Shown here: in pieces, positions 1 to 7,131 of the stretch
How the letters are laid out: every line of letters starts with the position of its first letter
Numbering within the stretch: the stretch's first letter is position 1
Origin: Candidatus Lambdaproteobacteria bacterium RIFOXYD2_FULL_50_16
GTDB lineage: Bacteria; SAR324; XYD2-FULL-50-16
DNA length: 49,233 nt
Direction: 5' to 3'
Assembly (NCBI GenBank): GCA_001783695.1
Contig: MFNE01000053.1
Span: 80,757-129,989, forward strand
The notes under the pieces: generated by a model
Databases searched by the model: none
The model's input: only the letters and a program-made list of their open reading frames with translations
Told to the model about the DNA's origin: nothing
Position numbers and translations under genes: made by a program

Positions 1-299
1 GCCGCCCGTTCGGTCGGGTCCTGCCGTTCCTGGCCGTATTTTTGGGCCAATTCCTTGGCGATCTCGGGGAACAGGGTCTTGGTCTGTGCCCGGTACCCGC
101 ACTGCTGCACTCGGTTGCAGATCACCTCGTACCCAGAGGCGGGCGACCACAGATCCCGGTACTCACAGTTGGGGCAGGTACCCCCTTGGAGTTTGCCGCC
201 CTGGCCGGGCTTCATGGCAAATGCCTGGATGAGGCGCTCTTTGTTGGCCTCTGCCCAAGCTTCCTTGGGGATGTTTCCGGTTTGGTGGTGGGTGTTCAT
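1..299 (-). CDS. Primase-like zinc-ribbon protein, N-terminal part (cut by window edge)
   Basis: The minus strand is open from an ATG at 299 to the left edge (99 codons, no stop), so this is the N-terminal part of a longer gene. It contains a zinc-ribbon-like pattern: CPNC at about residues 43-46, then a second pair in a CNRVQQCGYR context, followed by KTLFPEIAKEL. This layout resembles the zinc-binding N-terminus of primase/helicase proteins of phages and integrative elements, in which a CGxx-x-VKDLFPE-like segment follows the second cysteine pair. Its start overlaps the stop of the upstream 67-residue gene by four bases (ATGA), which indicates translational coupling inside one minus-strand phage-like operon. 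The primase assignment rests on the short visible motif only; catalytic domains would lie outside the window. Confidence 0.55.
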   Translation of the reverse strand, partial: MNTHHQTGNIPKEAWAEANKERLIQAFAMKPGQGGKLQGGTCPNCEYRDLWSPASGYEVICNRVQQCGYRAQTKTLFPEIAKELAQKYGQERQDPTERA

Positions 300-499
300 A
301 AAGGGGCATCCGGTTTTTTAGAGTTTTTTACAAAGGCCCTAGCTTGAGCCAAGACGTTTTTTTGTTGGTTTTTTGTAGCCGTCTGCCTCTCGGTCGAGTC
401 CGCCAAGGCGGATAAGAGGGGCAAGGCCTCAACCAACTTTCCTATTTTGGCTTCGATCCGATCTAAGCGGGCGTTTAAATCATCGATAGTTCCGCCCAT
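296..499 (-). CDS. Small helical protein of the integrated element
   Basis: 67 residues, not recognised. The N-terminal half (DDLNARLDRIEAKIGKLVEAL) has a heptad-like spacing of hydrophobic residues and probably forms a short coiled coil. The C-terminus is basic and rich in Gln, Lys and Asn. It lies between the CII-like gene (two-base gap) and the primase-like gene (four-base ATGA overlap), so it is almost certainly translated as part of the same minus-strand operon. Small coiled-coil proteins in this position of phage-like elements are often accessory replication or regulatory factors, but nothing in the sequence identifies a function. Confidence 0.55.
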   Translation of the reverse strand: MGGTIDDLNARLDRIEAKIGKLVEALPLLSALADSTERQTATKNQQKNVLAQARAFVKNSKKPDAPL

Positions 500-501
500 G
501 T

Positions 502-1011
502 CTAATTCGCTTTGAGTTGGACCATTTGATCGAGACGCAACAAGGCGGCGACCGCGGCTAAAATTTCTTGGTGACTGGCGGCGGCCTCGGCTTTGCTGAT
601 TTTCCCGTCCCTGAGCATTTCTAACGACTGGCGGGCTACATCGCCCACTTCGCGGCTGATCTCGGCGTTGGCCTCAAAAAAGTGGGCCAGGTTTATGATT
701 TCTGGGGCCGGGGGCAGTTCAACGGGCACCAATCCCCACCGCTCGATGAGCTTGGTCAAAAAATCGAACCGCACCTGGTGGGGGGATATGTCCAAAACCC
801 GGCCCATGGTCCAAAGATTAAGCCTGGATTGGCGTTGGTCTGGGTTTAGGCAGTTGGTTAGGTACGGGGTTTGCTGGGGCGGTTGGCCTAGGGCCTTGGT
901 GAGCCTCGGATATTTCCCGGTCCAAAACTGGTTTAAAACCAAAACCGGTTCGCGCAAGGCCTCTTCGGTCATGGGTTTAAGCAATCCTGGCTCTTGTCTG
1001 GTTTGGTCCAT
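502..1011 (-). CDS. Putative phage regulatory protein (CII/CP76-like)
   Basis: 169 residues. The second half (VGDVARQSLEMLRDGKISKAEA, followed by HQEILAAVAALLRL) has the pattern of a helical hairpin with a D-G-x-I-S/T turn seen in the phage regulatory protein CII/CP76 family, where related proteins end in helices of the form EALADGRITPxE. The N-terminal half could hold a helix-turn-helix-like segment (MGRVLDISPHQVRFDFL). The gene sits in the minus-strand block of the integrated element, 60 bases downstream of the 95-residue gene and two bases upstream of the 67-residue gene. The likely role is control of element replication or lysogeny. The family call is tentative; the operon placement is firm. 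Confidence 0.45.
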   Translation of the reverse strand: MDQTRQEPGLLKPMTEEALREPVLVLNQFWTGKYPRLTKALGQPPQQTPYLTNCLNPDQRQSRLNLWTMGRVLDISPHQVRFDFLTKLIERWGLVPVELPPAPEIINLAHFFEANAEISREVGDVARQSLEMLRDGKISKAEAAASHQEILAAVAALLRLDQMVQLKAN

Positions 1012-1070
1012 TTTGACCTCTTAGAGTTTGGGCAAAAAAAATCTGCCCGGTTTAAGACAAAAAAAAGACA

Positions 1071-1358
1071 CTAAAGCTTGGAAAAGTCGATCCAGCCGAT
1101 CACCGTGAAGCTATTAAATTGGTCCTGGGAAAAGTGTTTCACCTGCTTAGGCAAGGGGGGGTCCACTTGATCCGCCAGCCGTTCAACCTCGAAAACCAAT
1201 TGGCCCAAAAGATCTAAAGTGGCCCAGGAAAAAACCCAGACCTCGCCCTCGAGTACCACCAACGAACCAGGCGGCGGGTAGTCGATCGGGCCGGGGACCA
1301 GCCCCAAGGCCCTAACAATTTCCAAGGCGCTGGGGCGGTTGTTGGCGTTCATCTCCAC
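1071..1358 (-). CDS. Hypothetical protein of the integrated element
   Basis: 95 residues, no family recognised. It may start at GTG 1358 or at ATG 1352, because a GGGGTGGAG stretch overlaps the first codons. The start overlaps the end of the Rha-like gene by up to ten bases, so the two are translationally coupled. The sequence has a proline-rich segment (PGPIDYPPPGSLVVLEGEVWVFSW) that reads like a small beta-barrel or SH3-like fold, then a hydrophobic helix and a C-terminal beta-like tail. No catalytic motif or membrane segment is evident. About 60 bases separate it from the CII-like gene. Confidence 0.5.
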   Translation of the reverse strand: MEMNANNRPSALEIVRALGLVPGPIDYPPPGSLVVLEGEVWVFSWATLDLLGQLVFEVERLADQVDPPLPKQVKHFSQDQFNSFTVIGWIDFSKL

Positions 1359-1975
1359 CCCAATCTGGGTTCAACGTCCACGTCGAGCCAGCGTTTGAGG
1401 ATTGCTCTGGCCCAGTCGTTCGCCTTGCGGGCCAAGGTCATCAACTTGGCGGCCACTTGCGGCGGGATTTGTTGGTATTCAGGCGGCAAACTGCCGTCCG
1501 GGGCGAAGCCGTACTGGTGGAGAATTTCTGCTTGGGGGCTGTCGATTTTGGCTTTTTCGATTAGGCCCAGGATTGCGTTCCAGTTGGTCAGGCTGGCCTT
1601 TTGGGGGCGGTGTTTGAACCGAAGGAGTTCGGCTTCCATCTGGTTAAAGGCTTGGATGTATTTGATCTTCCAAACCAGGGCCTTTTTGCCGGTGAAGCCC
1701 ATAGCCAAAAGGGTGAAGCCATCGCGGGTGATCTCGAAGGCGGGCCGCTTTTCGCCTTTGGCGTCTTGGTATTCAACGGGCGCAAAATTGAGTCGGTTAA
1801 ACTGATCAAAATTAACGTCCCCAAAATTCGGGCCGTTGAACTGGTTTTTGATCGCTGCTAAAACATGGTCGTGCCTTTTACCGAAATGCCTCGCCAAGCC
1901 CAGGCTGGTACAGGTGGCCTTGCCACCGTGGATTGCTAAGACGGGCATTTGTTGGATCTGGGTTTGATGTTTCAT
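1349..1975 (-). CDS. Rha family phage regulatory protein
   Basis: 208 residues. The N-terminal 115 residues follow the Rha (pRha) pattern: a TSLGLARHFGKRHDHVLAAI segment in which the H-x-H-VL motif is typical, then a beta-rich stretch ending in FEITRDGFTLLAMGFTGKKA, and a helix carrying W-x-x-K-Y-I-x-AFN-x-ME. All are hallmarks of the family that interferes with phage growth in integration-host-factor-deficient hosts. The C-terminal 90 residues are less conserved and probably helical. It follows the ribbon-helix-helix gene on the minus strand and overlaps the next gene. Rha proteins are common in the early regions of temperate phages, which supports a phage-like origin of the element. Confidence 0.8.
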   Translation of the reverse strand: MKHQTQIQQMPVLAIHGGKATCTSLGLARHFGKRHDHVLAAIKNQFNGPNFGDVNFDQFNRLNFAPVEYQDAKGEKRPAFEITRDGFTLLAMGFTGKKALVWKIKYIQAFNQMEAELLRFKHRPQKASLTNWNAILGLIEKAKIDSPQAEILHQYGFAPDGSLPPEYQQIPPQVAAKLMTLARKANDWARAILKRWLDVDVEPRLGWR

Positions 1976-2021
1976 GGTTTCCTTATGGTTGGTTGGGACG
2001 GGCTGAAAATTCAGCCGTCCG

Positions 2022-2225
2022 TTACCCGGCGCGGCGCCGGTTGCGAAATTCCTCCAGTTTTTTGGGCTGGACTTCGATTGGGCCGTGTTGGTGTTCGAAG
2101 CGCTCGACCGCTTCTTTGATCGCCAATTCCAGCATAAAGGCGCGGCTGCGTTGATCTTGGATAGCCATCATGTCCAGCTTGTCCAAGACGGATTCATCAG
2201 TCCGCCCAGTAAAGTGCATGTTCAT
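2022..2225 (-). CDS. Ribbon-helix-helix (CopG/Arc-like) DNA-binding protein
   Basis: 67 residues from ATG 2225 (a second ATG lies at 2219). AAGGAG precedes the first ATG by three bases and the second by nine, so either may be used. The N-terminus reads as a beta strand followed by two helices (residues 3-42: FTGRTDESVLDKLD, then RSRAFMLELAIKEAVERFE), the standard arrangement of ribbon-helix-helix repressors or antitoxins. The C-terminal tail is basic (FRNRRRAG). It is the first gene of the minus-strand block and is divergent from the HTH/zinc-ribbon regulator at 2495, so it may regulate the shared intergenic region. No toxin-like partner is seen directly beside it. Confidence 0.6.
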   Translation of the reverse strand: MNMHFTGRTDESVLDKLDMMAIQDQRSRAFMLELAIKEAVERFEHQHGPIEVQPKKLEEFRNRRRAG

Positions 2226-2245
2226 TGTCTCCTTGTGTTCAAAAG

Positions 2246-2445
2246 TGCTTGTTGCAAGCACAAGTGGTTTGCTGATAGGCTGAGCCCAGATTTCGGGGCC
2301 AGTTGGTAGATACCATAGGCGTTGTAAGGGCTAAGGGTTTAAAAGCCGGGTAAAAGGTGACAAAAACAATCAAAAGTCGTTACAACCACAATCAAGGGGT
2401 AATCGGCTTAAGTTTGCTTAAGTTGGGTTGAGCATAGCACAAGTG
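2246..2445. promoter_or_regulatory. Divergent control region of the element with repeated operator-like sites
   Basis: Between the ribbon-helix-helix gene and the HTH regulator lie a perfect inverted repeat TGCTTG-TTG-CAAGCA (2246-2260) and two copies of the decamer AGCACAAGTG (2257-2266 and 2436-2445), one beside each divergent gene. This is what an operator pair of a lysogeny-type switch would look like. Which protein binds is unknown. Confidence 0.4.
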
Positions 2446-2494
2446 CAACTAATTGCAATACTAATAAAGCAACATTGCGTCATTCCGTGTTTAT

Positions 2495-2995
2495 ATGGCT
2501 GATATTTCAGAGGCAATAAGGTTATACCGCGAAAAAAAAGGCTGGTCACAAGCCAAAATGGCCGAGGTCTGCGGTATCAATGCCGTCCAACTTAGGAAGT
2601 ATGAATCGGGGACTAATAGACCCGGCGCAACGGTGATGTCTAGGATTGTAGCCGCTTGCCCAGACTTCGACCTAGAGCAAGCCTTGGCGGGGAAACCTTT
2701 GTGGGGCTACCATCGCCAGCCAAAAGGGGAATCCAAAGAGCGGACGTTTGATTGTGCGATTTGCACCCAGTGTGATTGGGGGGCTACTATCTCGCTGGTA
2801 GTAGAAGCAGGGCAAGAGGTTAACTTTTGCCCCGTTTGTGGGTCAAAGGCTATTAGTCAATGTCCTGATTGCGGCCATCCCTTTTCTTTCGGGGTGGAGG
2901 TGTTTTGTAGCCAGTGCGGTGTGCGGCTGCGCCCTGGCCCGGATCAGGCGGGGGAACTGAAACCGCCTTCTTTAAAAAAACCGGGCAAGTCTTAG
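2495..2995 (+). CDS. HTH (XRE-type) regulator fused to zinc ribbons
   Basis: 166 residues. Residues 5-60 form an XRE/Cro-type helix-turn-helix (AIRLYREKKGWSQAKMAEVC, then VQLRKYESGTNRPG). The second half carries cysteine pairs: CAICTQC at about 87-93, CPVC at about 112-115, CPDC at about 123-126 and CSQC at about 136-139, consistent with two or more zinc ribbons. The C-terminus is basic. It is divergent from the phage-like minus-strand block and is probably the element's repressor or switch protein. The fusion is unlike classical CI repressors, which carry a peptidase domain; here zinc or redox state could be the signal, though that is inference. A hairpin with a following T-run at 3114-3160 would end its transcript. 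Confidence 0.65.
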   Translation: MADISEAIRLYREKKGWSQAKMAEVCGINAVQLRKYESGTNRPGATVMSRIVAACPDFDLEQALAGKPLWGYHRQPKGESKERTFDCAICTQCDWGATISLVVEAGQEVNFCPVCGSKAISQCPDCGHPFSFGVEVFCSQCGVRLRPGPDQAGELKPPSLKKPGKS

Positions 2996-3113
2996 GTTGC
3001 GGCTTGCCACAATAGATACAAAATGGTGCGGGCCATTGCAGACCACAACAAATGAAAGCTGCGTGCATTTTTTTTCCTAAATGGGGTTACTTAATTCGAA
3101 GTGAATCCCCCCC

Positions 3114-3160
3114 CTTCGCCCGTGGCGAAGCAAACCCAGGGCCTTTTGCCCCTGATTTTT
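3114..3160 (+). terminator. Tandem hairpin terminator after the HTH/zinc-ribbon gene
   Basis: CTTCGCC-CGT-GGCGAAG forms a perfect 7-bp stem (3114-3130). It is followed by a second hairpin (CAGGGC...GCCCCTG, 3137-3154) and ATTTTTAT. Position and polarity fit termination of the plus-strand regulator transcript. Confidence 0.45.
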
Positions 3161-3173
3161 ATAGAAACAAAAA

Positions 3174-3902
3174 ATGGAACCAATTTGGGTAGTAGTTATT
3201 GGCGGCTACTGGTTAATGGTGGGGTTTTTCGCTACCCAGGGCGCTATGGTCGAATCGGACTTCAAAGAAGCCCAGCGAGTGGACACTAAGGCAGGCTGGT
3301 ACGAATTTATTGATAACTGGAAAAGAAGCTCCAAGGGCGGGCGGTATCTGGAAATTGCGAAAGATAAGGCTACTGAATTCGAGTTTCAGGAACACATCAA
3401 ACAAAGAATAGAAGAAGGGAACCGTGAGGGATTAGAAAGCCTTCTGGGACAAGGGGGGACGGCATTAAAAGAATGGCCCGATTTGGAGGATGAAGCGTGC
3501 CAAGCGCTAATGCCCTTAAGAGATCAAGCGATTAAAAAAGGGGAGGTGCAGGGGACTTGGGCTGATTTGCATTGGAGCTTAGGGAGTAGTTTTGACACCA
3601 CACCCCAAAAGGAAATCCCCGTCAAGCCGACGGCCGACCAAGTTTATACTTGGTTTGGGGAACTGGCCCAGGTGGAGGGAAATAATGCCCTTTTTGTTGG
3701 GAGAGACGGCTCTTTTGTGGCACGGGTCCGTCACAAAAAAAATCTGGAATCCCTTAAGCTGGGCAAGCGCTACCGAGTAATAGGCGCCTACGTGGACAAC
3801 GAAACCTTGACCAATCCTTTGGGCTCGTTTCCGGTTCCTGCCCTATCGGTCGCCTTCGTTTTTGACTTCGCCCCCACCCCCGCTGCCGGGTGTGCGAAAT
3901 AG
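3174..3902 (+). CDS. Unknown membrane-anchored protein, possible element cargo
   Basis: 242 residues, not recognised. It begins with a hydrophobic segment (residues 4-24, IWVVVIGGYWLMVGFFATQG) that could be a signal anchor. A long charged, mostly helical region (about 30-130) follows, and then a probable beta-rich C-terminal domain (about 150-235) containing FVGRDGSFVARVRHKK and LGKRYRVIGAYVDNETL. There is no catalytic motif I can name. The gene stands alone between the element's regulator and its integrase, a place where integrative elements often carry accessory or cargo genes. A role in defence or host modification is possible but unsupported by any motif. Confidence 0.5.
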   Translation: MEPIWVVVIGGYWLMVGFFATQGAMVESDFKEAQRVDTKAGWYEFIDNWKRSSKGGRYLEIAKDKATEFEFQEHIKQRIEEGNREGLESLLGQGGTALKEWPDLEDEACQALMPLRDQAIKKGEVQGTWADLHWSLGSSFDTTPQKEIPVKPTADQVYTWFGELAQVEGNNALFVGRDGSFVARVRHKKNLESLKLGKRYRVIGAYVDNETLTNPLGSFPVPALSVAFVFDFAPTPAAGCAK

Positions 3903-4118
3903 CCAAGAAAACGGAGCCAAAAAAATCCTTAAAAATAGCCATGTATCTTAAATTATATCAATTTACTAAAGCATTTAAGCTAAAACAAAAACGGCCATTG
4001 ATCCGGCAACACTTGGAATATTTTAGCATATTTTGGCCTACTGTCACTTTACCAAATAAAGCCAACAACCTATATTTAGCGGCCTTGCGGACAATTAATC
4101 ACTGGCCAAAAAATTGCC

Positions 4119-4167
4119 ACCTCCCCCCAAAAACACCCAAAGAAAGGGAGGCGGGGGAGTGCTTTTT
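4119..4167 (+). terminator. Hairpin with T-run upstream of the integrase
   Basis: CTCCCCCC (4121-4128) can pair with GGGGGAG (4153-4159), extended by CAC/GTG with a bulge, and is followed by CTTTTT. It may end the 3174-3902 transcript or act as a leader structure for the integrase, 40 bases before its start. Confidence 0.3.
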
Positions 4168-4209
4168 AGGGTTGGGTTGTTGTTTCCTGGCCCGCTGGAG
4201 GGGCGCACA

Positions 4210-5403
4210 ATGAGGGAGAGACAACTATTCGTCGAGCGAATGATTCTTGGCCGCAAAATGGTGGTAGCCCAGCTGTGGGAGTATATGGTGCCAGGGCAAG
4301 CAAAGCCCCCTCGGCGTGTCCTGTGCAGTCAAGAGGAATCGTTTACAATCACCCTGCCCAATGGAAAGACCAAGCGGCGATCGGCACAACAACGGGCGCT
4401 ATACTTGGTAGGGTTATTAAACCAAGCTGTTGCCGATTACAAAAAGGAACTGGCCGAGAAGCCAAAGCAAAGTTGCCCTAATATATCGGAGGCTTTTAAC
4501 GGTTGGCTTGATCAGATCGCGGCCACCCGATCGGCGGCAACTGCTAGAACCTATCGGCGAACCCGTGAAAAATATCTTGCAATCAACGGAGATCATCCCT
4601 TAGCCGACTATAGCCACCTACAAGCCACCCGATTTTTGGGAAGCCTAGCCGAAATGGGGTTAGCCCCTCGATCAATCAACAAAGAGGCAACCCAGTTGCA
4701 GGCCTTTTTAAGTTGGTGCTTTGCCGCTGGCCTTGTGTTGGTCCCTGCCCGCCCGGTTCCCAAGCTAAGGATTACCCAAAGGGAGGCCAAGGTTTATTCA
4801 CTGGAGCAAGCCTTGGCGATCGATGCGCTATTGGTCCAAGCGGTCGAGGCCAGCCGGGCTGATTCAGATTACCGCCAAAGGTTGGCGCTATCTCATTTGC
4901 GGGCCTGGCGTCTCTTGAGGTTTACCGGGTTTCGAGCGTCCGAGGTGGTCACCTTGAAGCTTTCGGCCATTCGTTTGGCGGACGGTTATATTTTGCTTCA
5001 AGACAATTTGGAAATGGGGATGGAGGTTAAAGGCCGGGTAGAAGCAAGGGTACCGATAGCCCAAGGGCTGCTTGACTTTTTAACAAAGGATTTGGCCGCT
5101 CGGTCGGTTGGCGAAAACTATTACCTAGACCGAGGCAACGGGCGTCCGCTCTATTCTAGTGCCGACGCCTTAAGTAAGGCCCTATTGCCATACAAACGGG
5201 CCGCTGGGGTAGACCCTCGAATCAAGGTTTTGCACGGCCTAAGAGGCGGCGTTGCCACTTGGCTTTCCCAAGCTGGAGCTGAACTTTCAACGGTCCAAAA
5301 AATCTTGCGGCATAAAGACCTTTCGACCACTCGGCAATATGTAAACGCTGATATGTTGGACACCCAAGCCGCCCTTGATAAACTCCCAAAAGACAAAATC
5401 TAA
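4210..5403 (+). CDS. int: Tyrosine recombinase / integrase
   Basis: 397 residues from ATG 4210, chosen because GGAGGGG precedes it and the upstream in-frame part is low-complexity. It has an N-terminal arm-binding region, a SAM-like core-binding domain (about 100-190) and a C-terminal catalytic domain. The catalytic residues are visible: Arg242 in RFTGFRASEVV, His342 and Arg345 in LHGLRGG, His368 in LRHKDLSTTRQY, and the nucleophile Tyr377. The enzyme would integrate and excise the element. It lies at the right end of the element, 67 bases before a tRNA 3'-end fragment that fits its attachment site. All catalytic residues are present, so the gene looks functional. Confidence 0.92.
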   Translation: MRERQLFVERMILGRKMVVAQLWEYMVPGQAKPPRRVLCSQEESFTITLPNGKTKRRSAQQRALYLVGLLNQAVADYKKELAEKPKQSCPNISEAFNGWLDQIAATRSAATARTYRRTREKYLAINGDHPLADYSHLQATRFLGSLAEMGLAPRSINKEATQLQAFLSWCFAAGLVLVPARPVPKLRITQREAKVYSLEQALAIDALLVQAVEASRADSDYRQRLALSHLRAWRLLRFTGFRASEVVTLKLSAIRLADGYILLQDNLEMGMEVKGRVEARVPIAQGLLDFLTKDLAARSVGENYYLDRGNGRPLYSSADALSKALLPYKRAAGVDPRIKVLHGLRGGVATWLSQAGAELSTVQKILRHKDLSTTRQYVNADMLDTQAALDKLPKDKI

Positions 5404-5470
5404 GAGTTTGTCTTTTGGCCATTTTTTAAAACATATAAATAACAACCATATAAAACGAATAGTTTGGGTT

Positions 5471-5514
5471 TTCCTAATCCCCAGATCGAGGTTCAAGTCC
5501 TCGTGGGGTCACCA
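5471..5514 (+). other. Attachment site: 3' fragment of a tRNA gene (probably tRNA-Arg, CCU)
   Basis: This 44-base stretch reads as the 3' part of a tRNA. It has a possible anticodon loop TTCCTAA (5471-5477), stem half TCCCC, T-arm CGAGG-TTCAAGT-CCTCG (5487-5503), acceptor half TGGGGTC, discriminator A and CCA (5512-5514). The 5' half of the tRNA is missing: the bases before it do not complete the anticodon stem. A 3' tRNA fragment next to an integrase gene is the classic mark of an att site. The intact tRNA should lie at the other end of the element, left of this window. If the loop is read correctly the tRNA is Arg with anticodon CCU. Confidence 0.75.
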
Positions 5515-5609
5515 GCAAAACCGTTGGGTTTTTTAGTTTAGTTTAATTCAGTCCCGACATAACCACCTGGACTCTTGGATTTACCAAAGAGAATAGTCCT
5601 AAAAACCAG

Positions 5610-5640
5610 CCGAGCGGGGTTGTCTCCCGACGGTTTTTTT
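5610..5640 (+). terminator. Rho-independent terminator downstream of the tRNA fragment
   Basis: An imperfect GC-rich hairpin (CCGAGCGGGG paired with CTCCCGACGG) is followed by seven T residues on the plus strand. It probably served the original tRNA transcript and now also stops readthrough from the integrase toward the convergent gene, whose stop codon it touches. Confidence 0.55.
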
Positions 5641-6511
5641 AGGTATAGGCTTTTCGCAAATAGTCTTCCAACGAATAGGGCGTGCGACCGAGTAACTGGT
5701 TTAGGGTTTGCACTGGCTTGTCAAGTTCCCCGGCAGCAATAGCTCCGCCAAAAACCACCCCCATGCCAATTGCTTCAGCGGGCACCCCAAAACTAGCCAA
5801 GGTTTGTTGGTAAACCTCTGCTGTTGGGGAACTATATTGAAAGGGAGAGCCCTGGAGTTGACTTAAGATTTTGGCCAAGTCTTCAAAGCTCCAACTAGCG
5901 CAGTTAGAAAAATCATAAGCTCCCGACTCGGTTGGGCAGGAAGCCAAATGCACTGCCCCGGCTTCGGCCAAATCCGCACGTGAAGCGAAGGCCACTTTTC
6001 CCGCTCCTGCGGGCAGGAAAATTTGGCGACTGTGCAATACATCGGGCCCGAGGAATATAGACAGGACTTCTAAGTACAAATTGTGGCGTAAAAACGAGTA
6101 CCCAATTCCAGATTCTCTTAACGCTTTTTCGGTTAACAAATGAGTGTGCGCCACTGGAGCCAAAGGGCTGTCAGCAGACTCTGTTTGGCGGGTAATGCTT
6201 GTATAAGCAATATGTGAAACCCCGGCTTTTTTAGCGGCTTCGATTAGGTTTAAATGCTGTTGGTCGCGATGAGCCCAATCGTTTCCAGAGACGAAATAGA
6301 TCTGTTCGATTCCGCTGAAAGCGACCTCCAAAGAGGACACATCGCTATAATCTCCTCGGCGGACTTCGATCCCGCGACTCGAAACGTCCGATAGCTTTTC
6401 CGGCTGTCGGGCCAGGGCCACTAGTTTGTTTTTGGGAATTAGAGTCGAAAGTTTTTCGAGGGCAGCGCGCCCCAAGGGGCCAGTAGCGCCGGTTACTAAG
6501 GTTTTTTTCAT
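5639..6511 (-). CDS. NmrA-like NAD(P)-binding oxidoreductase (quinone reductase QorB-like)
   Basis: 290 residues. The N-terminus has the dinucleotide-binding glycine motif TGATGPLGRAALEKL (residues 7-21) and the atypical short-chain dehydrogenase layout of the NmrA/QorB (YtfG) group: VRRGDYSDVSSL for the adenine-side loop, FVSGND, and HIAYTSITR. Length matches QorB (about 286 residues). The family reduces quinones with NADPH or acts as a redox-sensing binder. It is divergent from an HxlR-type regulator, the same pairing as qorB/qorR (ytfG/ytfH) in enterobacteria, which supports a role in response to quinone or electrophile stress. Palindromes in the shared intergenic region suggest local control. 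Confidence 0.75.
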   Translation of the reverse strand: MKKTLVTGATGPLGRAALEKLSTLIPKNKLVALARQPEKLSDVSSRGIEVRRGDYSDVSSLEVAFSGIEQIYFVSGNDWAHRDQQHLNLIEAAKKAGVSHIAYTSITRQTESADSPLAPVAHTHLLTEKALRESGIGYSFLRHNLYLEVLSIFLGPDVLHSRQIFLPAGAGKVAFASRADLAEAGAVHLASCPTESGAYDFSNCASWSFEDLAKILSQLQGSPFQYSSPTAEVYQQTLASFGVPAEAIGMGVVFGGAIAAGELDKPVQTLNQLLGRTPYSLEDYLRKAYT

Positions 6512-6535
6512 CTGGTTTTCTCCGTCGAAATTAGT

Positions 6536-6634
6536 GGTCTCTTTTAGAGACCTAGTTTATAATTTAAACCATAAACCAGACAAACGCAGCTAAACAAGTA
6601 GGCACTTTTTTGAAAGGTGCTTACCTTAAGGTAA
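6536..6634. promoter_or_regulatory. Divergent operator region of the quinone-reductase and HxlR genes
   Basis: Three symmetrical sites are visible: GGTCTC-TTTTA-GAGACC (6536-6552), GTTTAT-N10-ATAAAC (6555-6576), and a perfect 14-bp palindrome TTACCTTAAGGTAA (6621-6634). The last ends five bases before the regulator's start codon and covers its ribosome-binding region, which suggests autorepression. HxlR-family dimers bind palindromes of this general TTAC...GTAA form. Confidence 0.5.
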
Positions 6635-6639
6635 CCAAG

Positions 6640-7020
6640 ATGGAAGCAACGGCAGTAAAAAAATTTAGCAATGTAGCCCAATGCCCTGTCCGCAACGTCC
6701 TAGACCGGATCGGCGATAAATGGTCGGTATTGGTACTTTTGATACTCGGGGATAAAACAATGCGGTTCAATGAATTACAACGAGAAATTGGTGAGATTTC
6801 CCAAAAAATGCTTGTCACTACGCTAAAACATTTAGAAGCGGACGGCCTAGTCTTGCGTCAGCTTTTTGCAGAGGTCCCACTTCGGGTCGAGTACTCCTTG
6901 ACCCCCCTGGGAGAAAGCCTCCTGCCTAGTATTCACCAGTTGACCAACTGGTCGGTCGTTCACATGGAGGCGATCTTGAAATCCCGCGAAGCCTACCAAC
7001 AAATAAACCGGGACAATTAG
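6640..7020 (+). CDS. HxlR family transcriptional regulator with conserved redox Cys
   Basis: 126 residues from ATG 6640, preceded by AAGGTA. An upstream in-frame TTG at 6610 is unlikely because it would read through the operator palindrome. It shows the HxlR winged-helix pattern: CPVRNVLDRIGDKWSVLVLL, then MRFNELQREI, ISQKMLVTTLKHLEADGLV and YSLTPLGESL. The single early Cys (residue 15, AQCPV) matches the redox-active cysteine of YodB/HypR/QorR-like members that sense quinones, diamide or hypochlorite. It probably represses itself and the divergent oxidoreductase. The family is secure; the effector is inferred. Confidence 0.85.
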   Translation: MEATAVKKFSNVAQCPVRNVLDRIGDKWSVLVLLILGDKTMRFNELQREIGEISQKMLVTTLKHLEADGLVLRQLFAEVPLRVEYSLTPLGESLLPSIHQLTNWSVVHMEAILKSREAYQQINRDN

Positions 7021-7064
7021 GCTCAGATTTTGCGCCACAGGAACATCGCTTTTACTATTCCACC

Positions 7065-7092
7065 TTGACCCGGTTGCTAGATCAGCTAGAGT
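7065..7092 (+). promoter_or_regulatory. Possible sigma-70 promoter of the H2-sensor operon
   Basis: TTGACC (7065-7070), a 16-base spacer and TAGAGT (7087-7092) lie 40 bases upstream of the kinase start. Weak but reasonable; it would give low constitutive expression of the sensor genes. Confidence 0.35.
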
Positions 7093-7131
7093 ATAGGCAG
7101 CGGAGGTTTTGTTAAACCCTGAAGGTGGGCT

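Noticed and set aside
593-1024. Plus-strand open frame opposite the CII-like gene
   Set aside because: Shadow of a minus-strand gene; the minus strand has operon spacing and overlaps.
3890-4213. Plus-strand open frame of 107 residues before the integrase
   Set aside because: It starts inside the previous gene, has odd composition and runs through a terminator-like hairpin; no family features.
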